Source: Phocoena phocoena (lineage: Eukaryota > Chordata > Mammalia > Artiodactyla > Phocoenidae). From it: a stretch of 64,000 nt of DNA. The translations under genes and the position numbers were made by a program. The DNA lies in NCBI RefSeq assembly GCF_963924675.1, contig NC_089236.1, forward strand, positions 29,783,319-29,847,318. The letters are read 5' to 3'. The notes below the pieces were generated by a model that saw only the letters and a list, made by a program, of their open reading frames with translations, made no database searches and was not told the origin of the DNA. Positions 23,403 to 34,713 of this stretch are shown here, in pieces; the stretch's first letter is position 1; each line of letters begins with the position of its first letter.

Positions 23403-24089
23403 ATAACCACAAGTGGAAAAAAAAATTTAAAAAGAAAGGAAATGAAATAATGGTCTTGCTGAAACAACGAAATAGGAAAACTTTTAAGGGCAAAAGCATG
23501 AAAGTTTCTAGAAAAGTGATAATTTCCTCATCATACATAATAGATGAATATTGTGCTTTTATTTATTTTCTATGGTAGCTTATGTAAAAAGATTAAATTC
23601 TTAAATATTATTATAGCTAAAAACGGAAAAGTAGGAAATATCTAATTACATATTTATATGTAATTTTAGTCATAATATTCTATAACTGAAGGTAGTATCA
23701 TCCTCATTTTGTGGCATTCAATAAATGTTAATTAACAGTAGTTACCATTAGATGATGGGATTACAGATAAATTTTTTCTTTATACTTTTAAAATTTTTAA
23801 ATTAGACTTTTCCATTAAACTGTGTTTTTTGAAATCAGAATTGTTTAGAAGATTAATTGTTTAAAAATTTAATCTTAGTTATATTTTGTTTTCTTCGTGT
23901 TTCATGTCAGACCTCCAAAGAAAAGTTATTTGAAAATTGAACAAAATAACTAAGCCCAAAATAACAACTTCCTTCCCTGTTTTTGTACCAGCTTTCTGTA
24001 ATAGAAAGTCTTGTAGCTGTGTAACTGAAAATTCTTCCCATTTCTGTACATGCATGCCACCACTTACATCATGAGGTAGAGTCCAAGCT
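23403..24089. other. Unassigned AT-rich spacer, left part
   Basis: First part of the 3.2-kb spacer between the inverted L1-A and L1-B. AT-rich, with no gene or repeat recognised. Confidence 0.4.
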
Positions 24090-24400
24090 AGCCTTATGGT
24101 CAATAAAATAAAATTCAATTAATATTTTGAGCTTCTGCCCTGTCATCTTGGAAGCTAAGCATCATGCCAGTGAGGGAGTCCATGCCAGGACTGAACTGTT
24201 AGAGGCCTTGTGGACGGAGGTTGACATTCCAGCCTCAGCTGCTAACCAGCTGATTCAATCACATGAGCAATCTCATTTTATAAGATGTGGAGTAGGATAT
24301 CAGCAAAGCTGAGCATACTCAGCCTGCACAGTCAGGAAAAGGAATCAATAATTTTTGATTTAAGTCACTGAGTTTGGGCATGATATATGATGTGATCAAA
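24090..24400 (+). repeat. Probable MaLR-type LTR fragment
   Basis: The 3' part resembles a MaLR LTR ending: 'agcctcagctgctaaccagc', 'gatttaagtcactgagtttg', 'ggcatgatatatgatg'. Upstream is too diverged to place. Family call is tentative. Confidence 0.45.
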
Positions 24401-26551
24401 ATATTCCATTGGCTTCCCTTTCTCACTTAGGTTAAAACCTGAAAGTTAGTAAAATGGGATAGGTTTTGCTCTGCCTGGCACACTTTAGGTATTATATTTA
24501 TTTTAAACCAGGGAATAAGTTTCCTAACTTTGAAAAGACATTGACTTTGATAGAATTGTGATGTATTAACAAACACAACAGAGCAAATAGTAGTGCTCAA
24601 ATAGTAATTCAAATTCAAGAAATTTGAACTCCTCTAACTGGTACAGGCAAGGCATATGCAGTAGAACAGCACCTATGAACACCAATAGATTTTAATTCCT
24701 TCTTGGCCTATTATGATCTCATTTAGAATTCTTACAGATAGAAATCATTCTGAGAATTGCTTTCAGTTATCCAAGATGCCAGCTTAAGCAATGCCTTTGC
24801 AGTGTATCTCCAGGGCATGCACTATGAGGGGAGAGTGGAGGACTGTTTTGATTTTGTAATGACTTAAAGTCATTTGAAGATATTGTATAATTTTCTCTTT
24901 CAACTTTATACATAAAAAAATTAGATTGACCTAAGTTTAGCTCTTTGGAGAATTGGCATTTCAAATATAACCTTGACCACCTATAATTTCAAGTGATTTT
25001 ATCTTTTTCACTCCCTGCAAAATGTTTTGTCCCCTGGTTCTGGAGGCAAATTTCACCTTTTCTCCCTGAAAGTGTCATATTTTCATTCAAGGAAAAAATC
25101 ATCTACAGGATCTGTTCTGCTATCTAAAGATGTTTCTATATCATAAAAAATTGTCAACATATTTCACTAATAAGTTTTGATCTCCTTCATAATTAATTGC
25201 TGTTAAAGTTATAATTATATGCATACTTATATATATGACCCTATGATAGTTTTTACCTATCACATAATTGTATCAATCAAATAACTGTAAGATATATATA
25301 TATGTATATATATATAAAATATGTGGTTTTAATTGATTATTTTCATTATGTTAAAGTAAAAGTATTTTACTGTATAATATTCTAAAGGTAAAATTTGCTC
25401 CTCTTAACATTACTTTCAAGGACATATAAGAAAAATCTAACAATCTATTATTCTGAAAGCTAACAGGCTATTTTGATTACATGACTTAGTCTTATTGATA
25501 TTTTGTTTTTGCCTCCATTCAACACCTTCATTATGCTACAGCCTAAGAAATTGACTAAGAAGTACTTTTTAAACACTTATTCTAGTGGTCCAACTGAAAT
25601 TCATAATATTATACATTTGTTAAACATTAATTTAATTCTCACAATACATTATGAATTAGGGAATGTTATTATTATTCCACCTTTGGGTATGAAAAAATAG
25701 AAACCAGGGAGACTATACACTAATATATCTAAATGTCATTTGTTTTGTATTTAGATATTTTGAAGGCATTTTCATTTACGACAATATTGAAATTATACTT
25801 AAGGACTCATTTTGATTTTGAGCATTCATTTTTAAAACATTCTTGAAGCAATTGGCAGAGTTTGGGTAATAAGCACAATTTTCTTCACATAAAATTTGAT
25901 TTTCATGGTTTTAATTTAAATTAAACTTATTTTGTATATTTTTTCATTGAGAATTTGTTTTAAAAATTAAAGTCAAAATGTCGCTTTTAAAAATATTATA
26001 ACTGTATTCTTTTTAATTCAATAATTTTGATACAAGAAATTTTTTTCATCTAATCACATTTAAATATTTAATACTAAAGATAATGAAAGAATAATGACTA
26101 CATTTTTAAAAAATTAAAAATGAAATTCTAAATTAAATGGTTGTACCAATGTTAATGCTGGGCACAAAGAAAATATTATTTAACTTCATATCCACTCATT
26201 TTTAGTCAAAATAATTTATAAAGATACTTTCACTGAATAGCTTTATGAAATATAAAGGAAAAAAAAGGACTTGGAGTTATAAGATGTTTTATGAATCCTA
26301 ACATTACATTATCCTGGCTAAGAGATCCTAGCAAGTCACATTAAGTTTCTAAGTCACAGTTTTCATGTCTATAAATTATGAAAAATAAAATGCATTTCTA
26401 TTATTATAAGATTAATTAAACTATAATTATCAAAAATATCTTTTATAGTTCTTGGTAAAATGGAGGTATTTCTTTAAAATATTTAACAAAGTAAAACTAA
26501 GATTGTATACTCACTTTGAAACTCTTTTGACATTAACTATAATACTATATT
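24401..26551. other. Unassigned AT-rich spacer with small L2/MIR scraps
   Basis: Very AT-rich. 25,585-25,715 ('taattctcacaatacatta...attattccac...gaaaccagggagac') and 26,310-26,470 ('cctagcaagtcacattaag', 'cagttttcatgtctataaa') look like L2/MIR cores. 25,290-25,320 is an (AT)n run. Nothing else recognised. Confidence 0.4.
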
Positions 26552-26567
26552 AATCATGATAGATTTT
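26552..26567. repeat. Left target-site duplication of the composite L1
   Basis: Sixteen bases, aatcatgatagatttt, immediately outside the reversed A-rich tail of L1-B. The partner at 36,748-36,763 (aatcataatagatttt) matches at 15 of 16 positions. It lies at the 5' terminus of L1-C, not of L1-B. Confidence 0.7.
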
Positions 26568-26779
26568 TTGAATTTTATTTTATTTTTTTATACAGCAGTT
26601 TCTTATTAATTATTTATTTTATACATATTACTGTATATATGTAAATCCTAATCTCCCAATGCATACCAACACCACCAGCACCTACCCCCCAACTTCCCCC
26701 CTTGGTGTCCATACATCTGTGTCTCTACTTCTGCCTTGCAAAATGGTTAATCTGTACCATTTTTCTGGATTCCACATGT

Positions 26780-29700
26780 ATGCATTAACATACGATATCT
26801 GTTTTACTCTTTCAGACTTACTTCACACTGTATGACAGTCCCCAGGTCCGTCTACATCTCTACAAATGACCCAATTTCATACCTTTTTATGTCTGAGTAA
26901 TATTCCATTGTATATACGTACCACATCTTCTTTATCCATTCGTCTGTCGATGGGCATGTAGGTGGCTTCCATGACCTGGTTATTGTAAATAGTGCTGCAG
27001 TGAATATTGGGGTGCATGTGTCTTTTTGAATTATGTTTTCTCTAGGTATATGCCCAGTAGTGGGATTGATGGGTCATATGGTCATTCTATTTTTTGTTTT
27101 TTGTTTGTTTGTTTGTTTTTTTGTGGTGTGTGGGCTTCTCACTGTTGTGGCCTCTCCTGTTGCAGAGCACAGGCTCCAGACGTGCAGACTCAGTGGCCAT
27201 GGCTCACGGGCCCAGCCGCTCTGCAGCATGTGGGATCTTCCCAGACTGAGGCACAAACCCATGCCCTCTGCATCGGCAGGTGGACTGTCAACAACTACAC
27301 CACAAGGGAAGCCTTATTTTTCATGTTTTAAGGAACCTCCATACTGTTCTCTAGAGCAGTTGTATAAATCTACATTCCCACCAACAGTGCAAGAGGGTTC
27401 CTTTTTCTCCACACCCTCTCCAGCATTTGTTATTTGTAGATTTTCTGATGACGCTCATTCTAACTGGTGTGAGGTGATACCTCATTGCAGTTTTTATTTG
27501 CATTTCTCTAATAATCAGTGATGCTGAGCAGCATATCATGTACTTCCTGGCCATCTGTATGTCTTTGGAGAAATGTCTGTTTAGGTCTTCTGCCCATTTT
27601 TGGATTGGCTTTTTTTTTTTTTTTTTTTTAATTTTGAGCTGCATGAGCTCTTTATATACTCTGGAGAGTAATCCTTTGTCTTTTGATTCATTTGCAAATA
27701 TTTTCTCCCATTTTGAGGGTTGGCTTTTTGTCTTGTTTATAGTTTCCTTTGTTGTGCAAAATCTTTTACGTTTCATTAGGTCCCATTGTTTATTTTTGTT
27801 TTTATTTCCATTACTCTAGCAGCTGGGTCAAAAACGATCTTGCTGTGATTTATGTCAAAGTGTGTTCTGCCTGTGTTTTCCTTTAAGAATTTTATAGTGT
27901 CTGGTCTTACTTTTAGGTCTTTAATCCTAATAGTTTATTTTTGTGTATAGTATAAGGGAGTGTTCTAATTTCATTCTTTTACATGTAGGTGTCCAGTTTT
28001 CCCAGCACCACTTATTGAAGAGACACTCTTTTCTCCATTGTATAACTTTGCCTCCTCTGTCATAGATTAGTTGACCATATGTGTGTGGGTTTATCTCTGG
28101 CCTTTCTCTCCTGTCCCATTGATCTATATTTCTGTTTTTGTGCCAATATCGTATTGTCTTGATACTGTAGCTTTGTAGTATAGTCTGAAGTCAGGGAGTC
28201 TGATTCCTCCAGCTACATTTATTTCCCTCAAGACTGCTTTGGCTATTTGGGGTCTTTTTTGTCTCCATACAAATTTTAAGATTTTTTGTTCTAGTTCCGT
28301 AAAAAACGCCATTGGTAATTTGATAGGGATTGCATTGAATCTGTAGATTGCTTTGGGTAGTAGAGTCATTTTCACAATGTTGCTTCTTCCAATACAAGAA
28401 CATGGTATACCTCTCCATTTATTTGTGTCATCTTTGATTGGTTTCATAAGTGTCTTATAGTTTTCTGAGTACAGGTCTTTAACCTCCTTAGCTAGGTTTA
28501 TTCCTAGGTATTTTTTGTTGTTGTTTTGTGATGGTGAATGGGATTGTTTCCTTAATTTCTCTTTCTGATCTTTCAACGTTAGTGTATAGGAATGCAAGAG
28601 ATTTATGTGTATTAATTTTGTACACTGCGATTTTACCAAACTCATCGATCAGCTCTACTAGTTTTCTGGTAGCATCTTTAGGATTATCTATATATATAGT
28701 GTCATGTCTTCTGCAAACAGTGACAGTTTTACTTTTTATTTTCTAATTTGTATTTCTTTTATTCCTTTTTCTTCTTTGATTGCCATAGTTAGAACTTCCA
28801 AAGCTAGGTTAAATAATAGTAGTGAGAGTGGACATCCTTGTCTTGTTCCTGATATTGGAGGAAATGCTTTCAGTTTTTCACCATTGAGGATGATGTTGGC
28901 TGTGGATTTGTCATATATGGCCTTTATTATGTTGAGGAATGTTCCCTCCATGCCCACTTTCTGCAGGTTTTAATCATAAATGGGTGTTGAATTTTGTCGA
29001 AAGATTTCTCTGCATCTATTGAGATGATCATATGGTTTTTCTCCTTCAATTTGTTAATAAGGTGTATGACATTGATTGATTTGTGTATATTGAAGAATCC
29101 TTGCATTCCTGGAATAAACCCCACTTTATCATGGAGTATGATCCTTTCAGTGTGGTGTTGGATTCTGTTTGCTAGTATTTTGTTGAGGATTTTTGCATCT
29201 ATGTTCATCAGTGATATTGGCCTGTAGTTTTCTTTCTTTGTGACATCCTTGTCTGGTTTTGGTATCAAGGTGATGGTGGCCTCATAGAAGGAATTTGGGA
29301 GTGTTCCTCCCTCTACTATATTTTGGAAGAGTTTTAGAGGGATAGGTGTTAGCTCTTCTCTAAATGTTTGATAGAATTAGCCTGTGAAGCCATCTGGTCC
29401 TGGGCTTTTGTTTGTTGGAAGATTTTTAATCACAGTTATAATTTCTGTGCTTGTGATTGGTCTGTTCATATTTTCTATTTCTTCCTGATTCAGTCTTGGC
29501 AGGTTGTGCATTTCTAAGAATTTGTATATTTCTTCCAGGTTGTCCATTTTATTGGGATAGAGTTGCTTGTAGTAATCTCTTATGATCTTTTGTATTTCTG
29601 CAGTGTCAGTTGTTACTTCTCCTTTTTCATTTCTAATTCTATTGATTTGAGTCTTCTCCTCTTTTTTCTTGATGAGTCTAGCTAATGGTTTCTCAAGTTT

Positions 29701-30812
29701 GTTTATCTTCTCAAAGAACCAGCTTTTAGTTTTATTGATCTTTGCTATGGTTTCCTTCATTTCTTTTTCATTTATTTCTGATCTGATTTTTATGATTTCT
29801 TTCCTTCTGCTAACTTTGAGGGTTTTTTTGTTCTTATTTCTCTAATTGCTTTAGGTGCAAAGTTAGGTTGTTTATTTGAGATGTTTCTTGTTTCTCCCGG
29901 TAGGATTTTATTGCTATAAACTTCCCTCTTAGAACTACTTTTGCTGCATCCCATAGGTATTGGGTCATCGTGTCTCCATTGTCATTTGGTTCTAGGTACT
30001 TTTTGATTTCCTCTTTGATTTCTTCAGTGATCACTTGGTTGTCAAGTAGTGTATTGTCTAGCCTCCATGTGTTTGTATTTTTTACACATCTTTTCCTGTA
30101 ATTGATATCTAGTCTCATAGTGTTGTGGTCGGAAAAGCTACTTGATAAAATTTCAATTTTATTAAATTTACTAAGGCTTGATTTGTGACCCAAGATGTGA
30201 CCTATCCTTGAGAATGTCCCATGAGCACTTGAAAAAAAATGTATATTCTGTTGTTTTTTGATGGAATGTCCTATACATATCAATTATGTCCATCTTGTTT
30301 AATGTATCATTTAAAGTATCTGTTTCCTTATTTATTTTCATTTTGGATGATCTGTTCATTGGTGAAAATGGGGTGTTAAAGTCCCCTACTATGAATGTGT
30401 TACTGTTGATTTCCCCTTTTATGGCTGTTAGTATTTGTCTTTTCTATTGCGGTGCTCCTATGTTGGATGCATAAATATTTATAATTGTTATATCTTCTTC
30501 TTGGATTGATCCCTTGATCATTTGGTAGTGTCTTCCTTTGTCTCTTCTAATAGTCTGTATTTTAAAGTCTACTTTTTCTGATATGTGAATTGCTACTCCA
30601 GCTTTCTTTTTGTTTCCATTTGCATGGAATACCTTTTTCCATCCCCTCACTTTCATTCTGTATGTGTCTCTAGGTCTGAAGTGGGTCTCTTGTAGACAGC
30701 ATATATATGGGTCTTGTTTTTGTATCCATTCAGCCAGTCTGTGTCTTTTGGTGGGAGCATTTAATCCATTTACATTTAAGGTAATTATCAAAATGTATTT
30801 TCCTATTCCCAT
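26780..30812 (-). pseudogene. L1-B ORF2 remnant
   Basis: Starts at 30,812 with 'atgggaataggaaaatac'. The open endonuclease piece 30,444-30,812 matches L1-A's 122 residues except at two positions and ends at the same private TAG. Further pieces: 29,377-29,760 and 28,927-29,268 (reverse transcriptase, with '[13 protein letters not shown]'), 28,736-28,957, 28,124-28,645, and C-terminal 27,351-27,776 with the Cys-rich '[10 protein letters not shown]' block. The catalytic FADD box reads FAED at 28,706-28,717. A SINE interrupts the sequence downstream at 27,091. The end position is approximate. Non-functional. Confidence 0.85.
27091..27313 (-). mobile_element. CHR-2-type SINE inside L1-B
   Basis: Reverse-strand SINE. 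A T-rich tail equivalent with (TTTG)n lies at 27,091-27,122, and the 5' end 'caagggaagcc' lies at 27,303-27,313. It splits the L1 sequence between 'gtcattctat' and 'ttttaaggaacctccatac', near the end of ORF2. Same orientation as the host L1. Confidence 0.9.
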
Positions 30813-30866
30813 TTTCTTAATTGTTTTGGGCTTGTTATTGTAGGTCTTCTCTTGTGTTTCTTTCCT

Positions 30867-31790
30867 AGAGAAGGTCCTTTTGCATTTGTTATAAAGCTGG
30901 TTTGGTGATGCTGAACTCTCTCAGCATTTGCTTGTCTGCAAAGCTTTTAATTTCTCCATCAAATCTGAACGTGATCCTTACTGGGTTGAGTAATCTTGGT
31001 TGTAGGTTTTTCTCCTTCATCACTTTAAATATGTCCTGCCAGTCCCTTCTGGCATGCAGAGTTTCTGCTGAAAGATCAGCTGTTAACCCTATGGGGATTC
31101 CCTTGTGTGTTATTTGTTGTTCTTCCCTTGCTGCTTTTAATATGTTTTCTTTGTATTTAATTTTTGACAGTTTGATTAATTTGTGTCTTGGTGTATTTCT
31201 CTTTGGATTTATCATGTATGGGACTCTCTGTGCTTCCTGGACTTGATTAACTATCTCATTTCACATATTAAACAACTTTTCAACTATAATCTCTTAAATA
31301 TTTTCTCAGTGCCTTTCTTTTTCTCTTTTTCTCCTGGAAACCGTATAATTCGATGTTGGTACATTTAATGTGTTCCCAGAGTTCTCTGAGACTGTCCTCA
31401 GTTCTTTTCATTCTTTTCCTTTATTCTGCTCTGCAGTAGTTATTTCCACTATTTTATCTTCCAGGTCACTTATCCATTCTTCTGCCTCAGTTAATCTGCT
31501 ATTGATCCCATGCAGGGTATTTTTAATTTCATTTATTGTGTTGTTCATCGTTGCTTGTTTCATGTTTAGTTCTTCTTAAACTCCTTATTAAATGTTTCTT
31601 CCATTTTTTCTATTCTGTTTCCAAGACTTTGGATCATCTTTCCTGTCATTATTCTGAATTCGTTTTCAGGTAGACTGCCTATTTCCTCTTCATTTGTTAG
31701 GTCTGCTGGGATTTTATCTTGCTCCTTCATCTGCTATGTGTTTTTCTGTCTCTTCATTTTGCTTATCTTACTGTGTTTGAGGTCTCCTTT
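30867..31790 (-). pseudogene. L1-B ORF1 remnant
   Basis: Only the C-terminal 108 codons (30,889-31,215) are open. Their translation is identical to L1-A's 18,604-18,930, and the overlapping antisense frame is identical as well, so the DNA is essentially identical. The premature TAA at 30,889-30,891 is shared with L1-A. The start-codon region is lost in a ~29-base deletion relative to L1-A (near 31,800). Upstream coiled-coil coding is broken by stops. Confidence 0.85.
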
Positions 31791-31799
31791 TTGCAGGCT

Positions 31800-32247
31800 T
31801 TTTCCCTAGTGGCTAAAGTTATTTCAGTGCGTTGTGTAAGCTTCCTGGTAGAGGGGACTAGTGCCTGTGTTCTGGTGGATGAGGCTGGATCTTGTCTTTC
31901 TGGTGGGCAAGTCCATGTCTGGTGGTGTGTTTTGGGATGTCTGTGGACTTATTATGATTTTAGGCTGCCTCTCTGCTAATGGTTGTGGTTGTGTTCCTGT
32001 CTTGCTAGTTGTTTGGCATCGGGTGTCTGGCACTGTAGCTTGCTGGTCATTGAGTGAAGCTGGGTTCTCGTGTTGAGATGGAGATTTCTGGGAGATTTTC
32101 GCCGTTTGATATTATGTGGAGCTGGGAGGTCTCTTGTGGACAAGTGTTGTGAAGTTGGGTCTCCCACCTCAGAGGCACAGCACTGACTCCTGGCTGCAGC
32201 ATGAAGAACGTTTCATCCACATGATCTGAATAAAAGGGAGAAAAAGT

Positions 32248-32310
<63 letters not shown>

Positions 32311-33812
32311 AAAAGAAAGGAGGGAGGGAAGGAGGTAGGGAGGGAGAGAAGGAAGGAAGGAAGGAGGGAAGGAAAGAAGAAAGAAAGAAAGATAGAGGAA
32401 AGTGGATAAAATAGAATAAAGTAAGCTAAAATAAAATAAAGTTATTAAAATAATTGTTAAGAAAAAATATTTAAAAAAAAAAACAGATGTATAAAACCCT
32501 AGGACAAATGGTGACAGCAAAGCTATACAGACAAAATCTCACACAGAATCATACATATACACACTCACAAAAAGAGGAAAAGTGTAAAGTACAGTAAATC
32601 TTGCTCTCAAAGTCCACCTCCTCAGTTTGAGATGATGCCTTGTCTATTCATGTATTCCACAGATGCAGGGTACATCAAGTTGATTGTGGATCTTTAATCC
32701 GCTGCTTCTGAGGCTGCTGGGAGAGATTTCCCTTTCTCTTTGTATGCACAGTTTCCGGCTCTCAGCTTCAGATTTGGCTCTGCCTCTGTGTGTAGGTCAC
32801 CAGAGGGCATCTGTTCTTCGCTTAGAGAGGAAGGGTTTAAAGGAGCAGCTGCTTCGGGGACTCTGGCTCACTCAGGCCGGGGGTATGGAGGGGTGCAGTT
32901 GCGGGGTGAGCCTGCAGCGGCAGAGGCCGTTGGGACATTGCACCAGCCTGAGGCATGCCATGTGTTCTCCCAGGGAAGTTGTCCCTGGATCCTGGGACCC
33001 TGGCAACAGTGGGCTGCACAGACTCCCCGGAAGGGGGGTGTGGATAGTGACCTGTGCCCACACACAGGCTTCTTGGTGGCAGCAGCAGCAGCCTTAGCAT
33101 CTCATGCCCGTCTCTGGGGTCCGCGCTTTTAGCCATGGCTCGCACCCTTCTCTGGAGTTCCTTTAAGCAGCGCTCTTAATCCCCTCTCCTCGCGCATCAG
33201 GAAACAAAGAGAGAAGAAAAAGTCTCTTGCCTCTTTGGCAGGTCCAGACTTTTCCCCATACTCCCTCCCGGCTAGCCGTGGTGCACTAACCCCTTCAGGC
33301 TGTGTTCACGCTGCCAACCCCTGTCCTTTCCCTGTGCTCCAACCGAAGCCCTAGCCTTAGCTCCCAGCCCCGCCTGCCCCAGTGGATGAGCAGCAAAGCC
33401 TCTTGGGCTGGTGAGTGCCAGTTGGCACCGATCCTCTGTGCAGGAATCTCTCCACTTTGCCCTCCACACCCCTGTTGTTGTGCTCTCCTCCGTGGCTCTG
33501 AAGCTCCCCCTTCCGTCACCCACAGTCTCCGCCCGTGAAGGGCCTTTCTAGTGTGTGGAATCCTTTCCTCCTTCACAGCTCCCTCCCATAGTGCAGGTCC
33601 CGTCCCTATACTTTTGTCTCTGTTTATTCGTTTTTCTTTTGCCCTACCCAGGTACGTGGAGAGTTTCTTGTCTTTTGGGTGGTCTGAGGTCTTCTGCCAG
33701 CGTTCAGTAGATGTTCTGTAGGAGTTGTTCCACGTGTAGATGTATTGCTGTTGTATCTGTGGGGAGGAAGGTGATCTCCGTGCCTTACTCTTCCGCCATC
33801 TTCCCGATTCCC
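31800..33812 (-). promoter_or_regulatory. L1-B 5' UTR (decayed internal promoter)
   Basis: Young-type L1 5' UTR with the YY1-type motif at its start (on +, 'ccgccatctt' 33,794-33,803). 32,700-33,600 is the GC-richest segment. A long GAAA/GGAAGG purine tract (32,249-32,400) lies inside it. The open frames at 32,684-33,576 on both strands are fortuitous frames in this UTR. Confidence 0.7.
32249..32400. repeat. (GAAA)n microsatellite and purine tract in L1-B 5' UTR
   Basis: About 15 clean GAAA units (32,249-32,312) followed by a mixed GGGA/GGAA/GAAA tract to ~32,400. It lies where L1-A carries a T-rich tract on its sense strand, and where L1-D carries another GAAA run. Confidence 0.9.
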
Positions 33813-33815
33813 CCC

Positions 33816-34655
33816 ATAAAATTTATTGTTATGTTTTTCTTGTCATTTGTCTCTAGGTGTTTTATGATATCCTCTTTGATTTCTTCAGTGATCTCTTGGT
33901 TATTTAGTGATGTATAGTTTCCCCTCCATGTGTTTGTGTTTTTTTATATTTTTTCCATGTAATTTATTTCTAATCTCATACTGTTGTGGTCGGAAAAGAT
34001 GCTTGATATGATTTCAGTTTCCTTAAACTTACATTTGTGACACCAGATGTGATCTATCCTGGAGAATGTTCCTTGTGCACTTGAGAAGAAACTGTAATCT
34101 GCTGTTTTTGAATGAAATGTCCTATAAATATCAATTAAATTTATCTGGTCTATTATGTCATTTAAAACTTGTGTTTCCTTATTAATTTTCTGTCAGGATT
34201 ATCTGTGCATTAGTGTAAGTGAGATGCTAAAGTTCCCCACTATTATTGTGTTATTGTCAATTTCCTCTGTTATAGCTGTTAACGTTTGCCTTATGTATTG
34301 CAGTGTTCTTATGTTGGGTGCATAAATATTTATAATTGTTATATCTTCTTGTTTAGATCCCTTGATCATTATGTAGTGTGCTTCCTTGTCTCTTGTAACA
34401 TTCTTTATTTTAAAGTCTATTTTTTCTGACATGAGTATTGCTACTCCAGAATTCTTGTGATTTCCATTTACATGGAATATCATTTTCCATCCCCTAACTT
34501 TCATTCTGTATGTACCCCTAGATCTGAAGTGGGTCCCTCTTAGACAGCATATCGATAGGTTTTTGTATCCATTCAGTGAGCCTGTGTCTTTTGGTTGGAG
34601 CATTTAATCTATTCACATTTAAGGTAATTATCCATATGTATGTTCCTATTACCAT
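33816..34655 (-). pseudogene. L1-C ORF2 5' fragment (endonuclease domain)
   Basis: Begins at ATG 34,653-34,655 and covers roughly the endonuclease domain. 34,199-34,603 is an open stretch with the CLRGTHF motif, in place of the usual QETHF, and 'SGVAILMSEKIDFK'. It ends at the L1-B 5' terminus. At the canonical catalytic Glu of QETHF this copy has Gly (RGTHF), so the endonuclease would be dead even without truncation. Confidence 0.8.
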
Positions 34656-34713
34656 TTTCTGAATTGTTTTGGATTTGCTTTTCTAGATCCTTTTCCTCTC
34701 TTGTATTTCCCAC

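Larger units (their letters stand above)
26568..33812 (-). mobile_element. L1-B, near full-length LINE-1 (left part of composite)
   Basis: Read on -: 5' terminus at about 33,812 with the 'aagatggcgg' YY1-type motif (33,794-33,803), GC-richer 5' UTR down to ~31,800, ORF1 remnant, ORF2 remnant from 30,812, and a 3' UTR ending in an A/T-rich tail at 26,568. Its 3' UTR ('atacagcagtttcttatt' on +) differs from those of L1-A and L1-D, although the 5' UTR type is the same. It is inverted relative to L1-A. It abuts L1-C directly at about 33,812, and no target duplication of its own is visible there. Confidence 0.9.

Noticed and set aside
23425..23445. 'agaaaggaa' at both ends of L1-A as a target duplication
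   Set aside because: Nine bases in A-rich DNA is weak, and the 5' junction of L1-A is rearranged, so the boundary is uncertain.
32047..32520. 157-residue frame rich in Ser, Phe and Leu
   Set aside because: A translation of the reverse complement of the GAAA microsatellite and its flanks; low complexity.
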